Assembly (NCBI GenBank): GCA_035776675.1
Contig: DASTWO010000024.1
Coordinates: 1-17,812, forward strand
DNA: 17,812 nucleotides
Reading direction: 5' to 3'
From: DASSOY01 sp035776675
Lineage (GTDB): Bacteria; Bacillota; Bacilli; Bacillales; DASSOY01
This document shows positions 1-7,462 of this stretch, piece by piece. The notes under the pieces are model-generated. The model did not search any database. It saw nothing but the letters and a program-made list of their open reading frames with translations, and had not been told where the DNA came from. Each line of letters opens with the position of its first letter. Position 1 is the first letter of the stretch. Both the position numbers and the translations under genes were made by a program.

Positions 1-63
1 TAAATATAACAAGGTCAAAGCTGAAATGGTTTCATTCTATTCTTCCCAATAAAGACCCACGAC

Positions 64-88
64 AAAAAAAGCACGGGTTATCCCGTGC
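64..88 (-). terminator. Factor-independent terminator of the first sigma/anti-sigma operon
   Basis: A perfect 7-bp stem (GCACGGG / CCCGTGC, 71-77 and 82-88) with a 4-base loop is followed, on the minus strand, by seven T residues (64-70). It sits about 35 bp beyond the anti-sigma stop codon and would end that operon. The remaining bases 1-63 show no gene or other structure. Confidence 0.88.
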
Positions 89-122
89 AGATAAGGTTGT
101 TTTTCAGTTTTTCTGTGAACTT

Positions 123-1904
123 TCATTTTATCGACTCAAGCGAGCGGGCAACCTCCTCCAGATCCTTGTAAGAGATTTGTTTCAGTTTGGATGTAAGGGT
201 GATGATTTTTTCATCATAAAGTCTCAAGGCATAATACACCTGATCCTCATTTTTCATTTGAAGCCATTCTGCCTTTTCCCGATTAATTCCAACCTGTTTA
301 ATTTCTATTCCTTTTGATTGATAACCACCTTTTGGCCGATTGATCTTCAAGGATATCTTGAATGAATTAAATTGCAAGACCAGAAACGGACCGTGAGGAC
401 CGTAAATCGAGTCATTTTGAGCAGTTGTGATTTCCTTTAATTTCGTTCCTTCCGGTACACGGCCAGGAATAAATGGAGCTCCCCTCATATTTTCAGCACT
501 CAATTGGTTAAGGACATCATGGATTTCTTCAACTTGTGAACCTTTCATATGCAAATCTTCAAAAACACTTAAGTCATCTTTTTGATAAAACTTTTCAAAG
601 CTTTTGTCTTGATCCTCTTGTTGATCCTTTGCCATATCCGTCTTGGAAAATACAACAGAACCGTCTTCTTCGTAAATCTTTATAGAATCCAGTATTCCCA
701 TTTCCCGATACCAAAAGGTTTTCCCGGATTCTAATTGAATGGTTTTAGGGCCATTTTCTCCTTGATTGACCCGCACCTTGGAAATATCGGACCCATAGAC
801 CCCATAAATAAACGCTCCATCGTTTTTCTTTGGCAATGTGTTGTAATAACCATCCTCCGGTATGATCACATCTTTGCTGCCCACTACCCATTCCCATCTA
901 TCGTTTTGTTCATGTAATTTCCCTACTGCAACCCGATCATCCATTGTTTTAAAGATAATGAAAGCAGCATCTTTAGCCTCATCATAGTTGGTGTCATATC
1001 TTTCTACCCAAATCACCTTTTGATTGGCGATTCCCTGTTCTTCCAGAAGCTTTGAAAATTTGTGGTTATCAGAACGGTAAAGCCCTCTTAGAAACTGTTC
1101 AGCTTCATCTTCTTCACCTGTCTTAAGAACAATCCCTTTTGTGTCAAAGAAAATATAATAGGGTTTGTTGTGAGGAATGTAAAGCTTGGGATACCTTTCG
1201 TCGGGATCAGGTCTATAACTAGCCTGTGTTACAAATTCACCAAAATCGACTTCCCTCATAAACTTTGGATTCGACATGTAATTAGCAATCAAGACGGCGT
1301 ATTTCCCTTCTTTTCCGGACAGCAACAACGGGTAAGGAAAACCAGTTTTTTCTTTCAAATAATCAATCACAAACTTTCCGGTTTCCTTCCAATCACGGGT
1401 ACGGAACGCAACTCCCTCAGTATCAAAAAAGATATACGTAGGAGCTTTTTCGACATTAAGCTCGGGAAATTCTTCATTTACCTGCTCAAGTGACATTTGT
1501 ATATTTTTCGAGATCGTCTTTTTTTCAACCGGATTGGTAAAGCTGAACTGCCTTTCCTTCTCATCACCCTTACTGACATAAAGAAGAGTCAGCTTCCCTT
1601 CTTTATCAGGCAATAATGCTTGCAAATTCTTCTTTTGATCCGCCGTAAATAATTGTTGTTCCGAATGCTCCACATCCTGGTCATTCACAATATAGACCGC
1701 ACCCATAAAAAGCAGAAGACAAACGGCTACACTTAATAAAGGCTTGAGCAAGGATCCGAACCGCTGGAAAATGCCAAAGGACTGACCTTGCTCATATTGT
1801 TCAATTTTTTCACGAGTGCTTATTTTATCTTGCTCCGTGAATTCGCCGTCCTTGAAAGTGGTTTCGTCCAACGCGGAACGGAGGTTTTTCAATTTATCTT
1901 CCAT
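123..1904 (-). CDS. Membrane anti-sigma factor with large extracytoplasmic region
   Basis: Probable single-pass anti-sigma factor for the ECF sigma factor encoded just upstream; 593 residues. Residues 1-50 are a cytoplasmic segment closely similar to the start of the second anti-sigma protein of this window (both begin MED.LKNL and share LDE and FTE). A membrane helix spans about 52-73. Outside are two tandem repeats (about 97-187 and 194-278), each ending in a P-(T/Y)-Y-IFFDT-(E/K)-G stretch that looks like the cis-proline half of a thioredoxin fold but has no CxxC. The only cysteine is in the membrane helix. Next comes a beta-rich region (about 295-420), then a C-terminal 150 residues resembling the DUF4367-type end of RsiX-like regulators. 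The ATG overlaps the sigma gene by 11 bp, and GGAGG lies 9 bases upstream. Anti-sigma role is inferred from context and topology; the ligand is unknown. Confidence 0.8.
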   Translation of the reverse strand: MEDKLKNLRSALDETTFKDGEFTEQDKISTREKIEQYEQGQSFGIFQRFGSLLKPLLSVAVCLLLFMGAVYIVNDQDVEHSEQQLFTADQKKNLQALLPDKEGKLTLLYVSKGDEKERQFSFTNPVEKKTISKNIQMSLEQVNEEFPELNVEKAPTYIFFDTEGVAFRTRDWKETGKFVIDYLKEKTGFPYPLLLSGKEGKYAVLIANYMSNPKFMREVDFGEFVTQASYRPDPDERYPKLYIPHNKPYYIFFDTKGIVLKTGEEDEAEQFLRGLYRSDNHKFSKLLEEQGIANQKVIWVERYDTNYDEAKDAAFIIFKTMDDRVAVGKLHEQNDRWEWVVGSKDVIIPEDGYYNTLPKKNDGAFIYGVYGSDISKVRVNQGENGPKTIQLESGKTFWYREMGILDSIKIYEEDGSVVFSKTDMAKDQQEDQDKSFEKFYQKDDLSVFEDLHMKGSQVEEIHDVLNQLSAENMRGAPFIPGRVPEGTKLKEITTAQNDSIYGPHGPFLVLQFNSFKISLKINRPKGGYQSKGIEIKQVGINREKAEWLQMKNEDQVYYALRLYDEKIITLTSKLKQISYKDLEEVARSLESIK

Positions 1905-2472
1905 TGCCCTCGGCCTCCTCTTCGTACATTTTCCTCAGCAGTCCTCTCGCTCGCCGCAATCGCGTGCGCACGGTTTTCACGTTTTGCCCTAATGATTCGC
2001 CGATTTCCTCGGATTTCAAGCCGGAATAATAGTGAAGCACGATCACTTCCTTATATTTCAACGGCAAAGCCATCACTTTGTCCGCCAGCAATTGGTTTTC
2101 ATTTCGACGCAGAAATTCTCCCTCAGGTGAAGGGGAAATCCCGACCTTCTCTCGCATGAATTTCGGCCACCCGACGCGAATATGACGAAAAGGCCACGAT
2201 TTCATCCAATCTTTACACCGATTCACCGTAATTCGATAGAGCCACGTTTTGAGGGCGGAATCTCCTCTAAACATTTTGATTTTTTTATAGCAGATAACAA
2301 ATACATCCTGAGAAATGTCCTCAGCCTTTCCCCAATCTTTCACATAGGAAAAAGCGAGCTTTTTCAGGTCGGACCCGTACTGTTCCATTAGAGCCTCAAC
2401 CAATTCGTCCGCTTCATGGCGTCGAATCCATTCCATTTCCTCGGTGTGTTGCCGAATTTCTTCATGATCCAT
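1894..2472 (-). CDS. ECF RNA polymerase sigma factor (locus 1)
   Basis: Group 4 (extracytoplasmic function) sigma-70 factor of 192 residues, directing RNA polymerase to stress promoters. Sigma region 2 spans about 27-92, with the characteristic VKDWGKAED..QDVF and FRG.S..KTWLYRIT signatures. Sigma region 4, a helix-turn-helix, spans about 128-182 (LPLKYKEV, then NVKTVRTRLRRAR). The start is taken as ATG at 2472 because GGAGG lies 8 bases before it; an upstream in-frame TTG at 2487 would contain that same site. Translation is coupled to the anti-sigma gene by an 11-bp overlap. The protein is clearly paralogous to the sigma factor at 7452-8015. Whether it matches SigV, SigX, SigM or another named group cannot be decided here. 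Confidence 0.93.
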   Translation of the reverse strand: MDHEEIRQHTEEMEWIRRHEADELVEALMEQYGSDLKKLAFSYVKDWGKAEDISQDVFVICYKKIKMFRGDSALKTWLYRITVNRCKDWMKSWPFRHIRVGWPKFMREKVGISPSPEGEFLRRNENQLLADKVMALPLKYKEVIVLHYYSGLKSEEIGESLGQNVKTVRTRLRRARGLLRKMYEEEAEGNGR

Positions 2473-2507
2473 TCGGGTGGCCTCCAAATTGCGTCTTCAT
2501 TCGGTTA

Positions 2508-2534
2508 GACGACGCTCGGGAAATAAGTGTTTCA
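2508..2534 (-). promoter_or_regulatory. ECF-type autoregulatory promoter of sigma locus 1
   Basis: On the minus strand TGAAAC (2529-2534) is followed after 17 bases by CGTC (2508-2511), matching the Bacillus ECF consensus (TGAAAC or TGTAAC, 16-17 bases, CGTC or CGTA). Initiation would fall near 2500, about 28 bases before the chosen ATG. The extended CGTCTAA is shared with the promoter of locus 2. The same intergenic space must hold the divergent promoter of the transporter gene. Confidence 0.65.
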
Positions 2535-2661
2535 TAGTGGTTACAGAAATCTGATTGTTTTGATGCATTCAGAAGGATAAACCCGTCCAACTATGAATAT
2601 TTATATAGCGAAAGCTGCAATCGCGGCAACATCATTCATTACATCCAAAGGAGTTGAACTT

Positions 2662-3999
2662 ATGTTTAAGTCGGTTACCCTGTTTTTCGATCGTTTGGTT
2701 CGTCGCTATTTACCGGACGCAGTTCTATTCGCTATTGTGTTGACTTTGATTGTGTACATTTCGGGGTTTGTGTTCACTGACAGTTCTCCTGTGGACATGG
2801 CAAAATATTGGGGAGAAGGATTCTGGGATTTACTTGCATTCGCTATGCAGATGACGTTAATTGTCGTAACAGGCTATATTCTCGCCAATACGCCAGTGGT
2901 GAAGTCTTTATTGAGCAAACTTGCCCATTTCGCACGGACACCCGGGCAGGCAATTATTCTAGTCACTGTCGTCTCTGTTATTGCTTGTTTAATTAACTAC
3001 GGGTTTGGTCTGGTGATTGCGGCATTATTTGCTAGAGAAGTTGTCCGGGTTGTCCCGAAGGTCGATTACCGCCTGTTAATTGCCAGCGGTTACACCGGAT
3101 TCCTTGTTTGGCATGGAGGATTCTCGGGTTCGGTACCTTTAAAAATTGCCACGCCCGGACATTTTCTCGAGGACATGATGGGAGTCATCCCGGTCACCGA
3201 GACGCTTTTCAGCAGCTACAATATCTTTATAGTGGTGACCTTATTTATCACCTTGCCCATCTTGAATCGTTTGATGTTAAACGCGACGGAAAACCAGGGA
3301 AGCATTGATCCCGAACTGTTGAAACAGATGGATGAGCCTACCGAACCTGAAGAGGAAACCTTACAGAAAAAAGATATGACACCTGCCCAGCGAATGGAAA
3401 ACAGTGTCATCCTTTCAATGCTTATCGGGCTGCTTGGTTTGGGATATCTTGTCTACTATTTTCTCCAAAATGGATTTGACCTGACGATCAACATCGTGAA
3501 TTTCATCTTCCTGTTTGTGGCGATTCTCCTGCACAAGACGCCGCGTAGGTTCTTGAATAATGTGACGAAGGGTGTGCAGAACGCTGGCGGAATCATCATT
3601 CAATTTCCCCTTTATGCTGGAATTATGGGAATGATGGTGGCCTCTGGGTTGTCGGAACAACTTTCTTCCTGGTTTGTGCAAATTTCAACTGATGCCACAT
3701 TACCATTCTTCACTTTCCTCAGCGCCGGAATCTTGAATATTTTCGTACCTTCTGGCGGGGGACAATGGGCTGTTCAAGGCCCGATCATGATTCCTGCCGC
3801 TATTGACCTCAATGTCTCGACAGCCAAGACCGCAATGGCCGTGGCCTGGGGCGACGCCTGGACAAACATGATTCAACCTTTTTGGGCGCTGCCGCTATTG
3901 GCGATTGCAGGACTCAAAATCAGGGACATTATGGGATTTTGTGTCATGGCTCTGTTCTTAAGTTTTATCGTCATTTCGATCGGCTTCTTGTTCTTTTAG
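2662..3999 (+). CDS. atoE: Short-chain fatty acid transporter, AtoE family
   Basis: Polytopic membrane protein of 445 residues, about the length of E. coli AtoE (near 440). The family is thought to move short-chain fatty acids such as acetoacetate or butyrate across the cytoplasmic membrane. Recognisable features are the N-terminal FFDRLVRRYLPDA segment, a run of hydrophobic helices, the conserved GYTGFLVWHGGFSGS stretch and the late IFVPSGGGQWAVQGPI and WGDAWTNMIQPFWALP motifs. A charged loop rich in E, P and K follows about residue 210. The start is ATG at 2662, preceded by AAAGGAG at a good distance; a 23-codon in-frame upstream extension has no ribosome site. It is transcribed divergently from the ECF operon and ends in its own terminator, so it is probably monocistronic. 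No fatty-acid catabolic genes adjoin it, so the substrate is unproven. Confidence 0.92.
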   Translation: MFKSVTLFFDRLVRRYLPDAVLFAIVLTLIVYISGFVFTDSSPVDMAKYWGEGFWDLLAFAMQMTLIVVTGYILANTPVVKSLLSKLAHFARTPGQAIILVTVVSVIACLINYGFGLVIAALFAREVVRVVPKVDYRLLIASGYTGFLVWHGGFSGSVPLKIATPGHFLEDMMGVIPVTETLFSSYNIFIVVTLFITLPILNRLMLNATENQGSIDPELLKQMDEPTEPEEETLQKKDMTPAQRMENSVILSMLIGLLGLGYLVYYFLQNGFDLTINIVNFIFLFVAILLHKTPRRFLNNVTKGVQNAGGIIIQFPLYAGIMGMMVASGLSEQLSSWFVQISTDATLPFFTFLSAGILNIFVPSGGGQWAVQGPIMIPAAIDLNVSTAKTAMAVAWGDAWTNMIQPFWALPLLAIAGLKIRDIMGFCVMALFLSFIVISIGFLFF

Positions 4000-4011
4000 A
4001 GAAGCAAAACA

Positions 4012-4041
4012 GGCCCTTGGGAGATCCCGAGGGCCTTTCTT
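4012..4041 (+). terminator. Factor-independent terminator after atoE
   Basis: A 10-bp stem (GGCCCTTGGG at 4012-4021 with TCCGAGGGCC-type arm at 4026-4035, one G-T pair) with a 4-base loop is followed by TTTCTT. It begins 12 bases after the atoE stop codon and separates it from the aldo/keto reductase gene. Confidence 0.88.
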
Positions 4042-4139
4042 CCGGTGTTTCTACCCTTATTATACCACATTTTTCTAATTATTTTGAGACTGTTTTTATG
4101 ATTCAGTTAGCTATAAAATTCATTTAGGAGGTGGATGCC

Positions 4140-5198
4140 ATGATCGAAGGATTCGCAACTTTACAGGACAGCCAAGACTATTTCTCTGATAAACAGGCAA
4201 TAAAACGATCAACACCATGGTTTTCAGTATCACCAATCGCCCTGGGAACCCATCTTGGGGAGATGACAGAGGCCAACTCTCAGCTATACCGGGAAAGTAT
4301 GGAGCACGCTCTGAACAATGGAATCAATTTCATCGATACAGCGATCAATTACCGAGGCATGAAATCAGAAAGAGATGTCGGCAAGACATTGAAAAAGCTG
4401 ATCGAAAAAGAACAGTCCCTCAAACGTGAGGAAGTCGTCATTTCAACAAAAGCAGGCATTATCCCCGGTGATATTGACGCCGGCCTTGTCCCGAAAGATT
4501 ACTTGCAAAAAAGATTATTGGAAGGCGGTGTGATTCGAAAATCGGATTTAAACATCGTTGAACATCAACGCCACACACTGGCTCCGTCCTACTACAGCTT
4601 TGCAGTCGGGGAAAGCCGAAAACATTTGAACCTTGAAACGATCGACATCCATTACATTCACAACCCTGAACTTTCGATGATGGTGCTGGGGCCGGAAGAC
4701 TTCTATCAGCAACTTCAACAACTCTTTGTCTTATACGAAAAACTTGTGAAACACGGCCACATTCGTTTTTATGGGATAGCCACATGGGATGCCTTTCTGA
4801 ATGATCCGGAAGAATCCGGCTATATAAGCCTTGATAAGGCATTTCGGATAGCGGAATCTATTGCGGGAAAAGACCACCATTTCCGTTTTGTGCAAATGCC
4901 ATACAATCTCGTAAAGAACGAAGCAAATCAGAAAGCAAGCCAACCTGTTTCAGGTAAAATGCTAACGCCGATCAACGCCGCAGCCGAGCTCGGATTGTAC
5001 GTCACAGTCAGTGCACCGCTCGCGCAGGGCAAGCATTTTAACAAAAAAAGTTGCGCGAGAGACTTCTTGAACCATGCAGTCAACACAAAAGGCGTCCTAT
5101 CTGCCATGGTAGGCACAAAACACGTCGAACATGTACGGGAGAACCTATCTTTCCTCCAAAATGGTTTGTTTGAAAGAATGGATCCAAAAACGAGATAA
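4140..5198 (+). CDS. Aldo/keto reductase family protein
   Basis: NAD(P)H-dependent oxidoreductase of the aldo/keto reductase superfamily, 352 residues, cytoplasmic. The catalytic tetrad of the family is visible: Asp66 in GINFIDTA, Tyr71 in INYRG, Lys104 in ISTKAG and His174 in IHYIHNPE. The N-terminal IALGT and the C-terminal SAMVGTKHVEHVRENL region, which normally binds the cofactor, are also typical. ATG at 4140 is chosen because TAGGAGGTG lies 6-7 bases upstream; an in-frame GTG at 4131 is part of that ribosome site. It has its own terminator-isolated position downstream of atoE and faces the HIT gene convergently, with about 60 bp between the stop codons and no clear terminator there. Substrate unknown. 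Confidence 0.9.
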   Translation: MIEGFATLQDSQDYFSDKQAIKRSTPWFSVSPIALGTHLGEMTEANSQLYRESMEHALNNGINFIDTAINYRGMKSERDVGKTLKKLIEKEQSLKREEVVISTKAGIIPGDIDAGLVPKDYLQKRLLEGGVIRKSDLNIVEHQRHTLAPSYYSFAVGESRKHLNLETIDIHYIHNPELSMMVLGPEDFYQQLQQLFVLYEKLVKHGHIRFYGIATWDAFLNDPEESGYISLDKAFRIAESIAGKDHHFRFVQMPYNLVKNEANQKASQPVSGKMLTPINAAAELGLYVTVSAPLAQGKHFNKKSCARDFLNHAVNTKGVLSAMVGTKHVEHVRENLSFLQNGLFERMDPKTR

Positions 5199-5257
5199 TG
5201 CATCCGTTATACTTGGAATTGAGCGAGGCCGACCATTTAACATACGGACACTAAATT

Positions 5258-5725
5258 TCAATAAACGGCCTTCATTATCCGCTGCAATTCCTCAGTCATT
5301 TGCTTTCGCATTTCCCCGTGTTTTTCATCAGAATACTGGTATTGATCATCCGTCCACATTGTGCGCGGGTATTGCCATACCGGCATTGGCCGGCGTTCTT
5401 CCGGCTCCCTTTCGTATCTTGGAAAGACATGAGCATGCAGAAAGGGGTCCGAATTCCCGTAAATCGAGTAATTGATCCGTGAGCAAGAACAAACAGACTG
5501 AATGGCCTCACCCAACAGGCTCATATCCAGAAGATAATTACTTCGTTCCCTAACCTCAAGATCATTTAAATCAGCTGCCTGGCGAAGCGGTAACAAAAGA
5601 CAATAGCCAGGCAAAAACTGCGTATCCCCGATTACAGCAAACCCGCCTCTCATTCTACTAAGAACCATCGGATTTTCCCCGCGGACAGCAGAACCAATCC
5701 GATCCTTTTTCCAGTCATTTTTCAA
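5258..5725 (-). CDS. HIT-domain (histidine triad) family protein
   Basis: Cytoplasmic protein of 155 residues that probably belongs to the HIT superfamily of nucleotide hydrolases and transferases. The diagnostic segment is FLHAHVFPRY (95-104). Aligned with the usual H-x-H-x-H-x-x-PR, His97 matches the catalytic nucleophile and His99 the third histidine, but the first histidine is Phe95. Upstream, INYSIYGN..P (85-94) fits the strand before the triad, and LPGYCLLLP (38-46) fits the 'GH.L..P' strand of the fold. The start is TTG at 5725, supported by GAGAGGGGA seven bases upstream. It is the last gene of the minus-strand cluster that begins with the second ECF sigma factor, 59 bp after the DUF1287-like gene. 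It may be cotranscribed or have its own promoter; its substrate is unknown. Confidence 0.75.
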   Translation of the reverse strand: MKNDWKKDRIGSAVRGENPMVLSRMRGGFAVIGDTQFLPGYCLLLPLRQAADLNDLEVRERSNYLLDMSLLGEAIQSVCSCSRINYSIYGNSDPFLHAHVFPRYEREPEERRPMPVWQYPRTMWTDDQYQYSDEKHGEMRKQMTEELQRIMKAVY

Positions 5726-5745
5726 TTTGAATTCCCCTCTCGAAC

Positions 5746-5768
5746 AACCTTCAAGTCACTTTAAGGTT
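5746..5768. repeat. 23-bp near-perfect palindrome
   Basis: The arms AACCTT.AAGT and ACTT.AAGGTT are symmetrical about position 5757 with only one mismatched pair. It lies between the DUF1287-like stop and the HIT start, about 20 bp before that TTG. It could be an operator or a weak hairpin; there is no T-run on the minus strand after it. Confidence 0.5.
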
Positions 5769-5784
5769 TATTTTATTAAATAAA

Positions 5785-6495
5785 TCATCGTCCCTCCGGC
5801 AAAATCCTCGCCACATCCCGTGGCTCCCATTTCTTATGATGATGTTCTTTAACAAAAATCAGATCGGGATCTGCCTCGACTTCATCATAGGTGCCGTCCG
5901 GATAAACCCCAACAACAAGTGTAGCGTGGAATTGGCTGTAAAACACAATATCACCTACCTTAGGCTGAGCCGCTTTCTCAATCAAGAGCCCATTCCCTTT
6001 CGCAAAATCATACACATTTCGTACCCGGCGGAAGAAGTAGTTCGTCGCGGGCGTATTTATGCCATTTTCAGTGTTATAATGATCCGGATTTTCTCGATAA
6101 TCTTCTGTGAGGAGCTGTTGAAAATAAAGGCCGGCATCAGCGTATGCGATCCTCGGAACATCAATACACACGATAAAGCCCATTCGACCTCCGATATTGT
6201 TAAATCCCCCTTTCAGCGGATCATATAATGTACCCACAAGGCTTTCAGCCTTTGTCGCAATTTCTTTGTGATTACCAATCCCATTTCCATTGGCATCTGC
6301 ATCCCGCAAATTGCTAACGCCGTCTCCATCTACATCACTGTCCTGGCCATTCATTACCTGATCTCCATCTAAATCGGCATTTGAGGATGTTCCATCATGA
6401 TAACCGTGAAAGAAATAGAGATAGCCGCATAAAGCAACAATCAATACAATGACGATCAGAGCCCCGCGCCCTAAGATTCTAAGCCATTTAATCAT
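5785..6495 (-). CDS. Membrane-anchored DUF1287-like protein with calcium-binding-type repeats
   Basis: 236 residues. An N-terminal helix (about 10-29) anchors it with the rest outside. Residues 41-75 carry three D-x-D-x-(D/N)-G-type units (DLDGD, DVDGDG, DANGNG), like thrombospondin type 3 or dockerin calcium loops. From about 100 the protein resembles DUF1287: Cys110 in FIVCIDVPRIAY, a DHYN..(N) and FFRRVRN stretch (138-160), then KVGDIVFY and FHATLVVG with His190. DUF1287 proteins look like NlpC/P60-related cysteine hydrolases, so Cys110 and His190 may be a catalytic pair; this is inference. The gene starts 4 bp after the anti-sigma-LCP stop codon, so it is surely in that operon and a candidate wall-acting effector. 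Other explanation: a non-enzymatic ligand-binding relative. Confidence 0.72.
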   Translation of the reverse strand: MIKWLRILGRGALIVIVLIVALCGYLYFFHGYHDGTSSNADLDGDQVMNGQDSDVDGDGVSNLRDADANGNGIGNHKEIATKAESLVGTLYDPLKGGFNNIGGRMGFIVCIDVPRIAYADAGLYFQQLLTEDYRENPDHYNTENGINTPATNYFFRRVRNVYDFAKGNGLLIEKAAQPKVGDIVFYSQFHATLVVGVYPDGTYDEVEADPDLIFVKEHHHKKWEPRDVARILPEGR

Positions 6496-6499
6496 AGGA

Positions 6500-7462
6500 T
6501 TATTTGCCCCTTAATAGAGCCGACACTCTGTGCTTTTCTTTCTCGGAAACCGTAAAATAATAAAGCCCGTTCATTCGTTCCGCAGAACCGTCCAAATGAA
6601 GAACTTCAATATCCTTAATGCTATTTTTATTGTCCTGATAGAAAGCCATCATGTCACGGAAAGACATATTCGTCTTGCTGCCATTTTGAAAATGGGCAAA
6701 TACTTCTTTCAGTTTGTTCGCGGAAGACAAACTTGTGATTTTGTCCACTACGGATCTCAACACCTGACGCTGACGATCCAAACGTCCTTTCATCCCGGCA
6801 GGATCTTTTTTGTACATACTGGAGTAAGCGAGTGCTTCTTTTCCATTTAACTCGATCTTCCCTTTCGGAAACTCATACCCATGAAAACGAAAGGTCGCGT
6901 GATTCTGAACCGTTATTCCTCCGATTGTATTGATGATATCCGCAAAAGCTTCGTTATCCATGCTTAAATAATAGTCAACATCAATGTCGAAATAGGATCC
7001 GACCGTATTTGTAAGCGATTCCGGATTTTGCACTCGAAACGCATTGCTCAGCTTAGCGGGAGCCTCTCTTCCTACCTTCAAGTCCCTGGGTAAACTCAGT
7101 AAGGTAGCTGTATGATCGATTGGATCGACGTTCAATAACATCATCGCAACAGGCATTTTGTGCTTTGTCTCGGTTCTGACCCATACAACCGAAACGGGGC
7201 CCTGTCTTTGGGACATAAGCGCAAGTTGGGAGGCGTGTTGTCCTTTTTCCTGAATGACTTGATGCCATGCAAATTGCACAACCAATACTATCAAAGCCGC
7301 ACAAACCGCAAAACTGAAGTAAGGCATCCAACGTTTTGGCTTTGGCCGGGTACGAGAATGAATCTTTCGAAGAACCTTATGCTTATGCCTCTCGGTGAAA
7401 TGAGTCCCTTTATACACACTCTCATCAAGGGTTTTCTTTAAGTTTTTCAACTCATCTTCCAT
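6500..7462 (-). CDS. Anti-sigma-like N-terminus fused to an extracellular LCP (LytR-CpsA-Psr) domain
   Basis: 320 residues. Residues 1-45 are cytoplasmic and similar to the N-terminus of the anti-sigma factor at 123-1904 (MEDELKNL..LDE..FTE). A membrane helix lies at about 46-66. The outer part (about 88-240) is an LCP domain, the family that attaches teichoic acid or other glycopolymers to peptidoglycan: LLSLPRDLKV (121-130), KLSNAF (137-142), VDYYLSMD..F..IIN.IGGI (162-183), LNGKEALAY (205-213) and GRLDRQRQVL (226-235). Several substrate-site residues are missing: the usual R-S-D before the SLPRD strand reads MPV (103-105) and the usual R-x-R is SMY (215-217). It may bind but not transfer. 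It overlaps the sigma gene by 11 bp, with GGAGGAGG 9 bases before the ATG. Most likely it regulates that sigma factor. Confidence 0.85.
   Translation of the reverse strand: MEDELKNLKKTLDESVYKGTHFTERHKHKVLRKIHSRTRPKPKRWMPYFSFAVCAALIVLVVQFAWHQVIQEKGQHASQLALMSQRQGPVSVVWVRTETKHKMPVAMMLLNVDPIDHTATLLSLPRDLKVGREAPAKLSNAFRVQNPESLTNTVGSYFDIDVDYYLSMDNEAFADIINTIGGITVQNHATFRFHGYEFPKGKIELNGKEALAYSSMYKKDPAGMKGRLDRQRQVLRSVVDKITSLSSANKLKEVFAHFQNGSKTNMSFRDMMAFYQDNKNSIKDIEVLHLDGSAERMNGLYYFTVSEKEKHRVSALLRGK

Noticed and set aside
2616..2629. Possible catabolite-responsive element upstream of atoE (TGCAATCGCGGCAA)
   Set aside because: It keeps the TG.AA.CG core but misses three consensus positions of the second half, so support is too weak.
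2593..2661. 23-codon N-terminal extension of atoE
   Set aside because: No ribosome site before ATG 2593; AAAGGAG precedes ATG 2662, which gives the usual family length.
4081..4120. SigA promoter for the aldo/keto reductase (TTGAGA and TATAAA)
   Set aside because: The two boxes are 22 bases apart, too far; no convincing alternative pair was found.
4459..4842. 127-codon minus-strand frame inside the aldo/keto reductase gene
   Set aside because: Antisense shadow of a gene with clear catalytic residues; no ribosome site or protein-family features.
5226..5277. AGGCCG ... CGGCCT inverted repeat as a bidirectional terminator between the reductase and HIT genes
   Set aside because: Arms of six with a loop of about 35 bases, no T-run, and one arm inside the HIT coding region.
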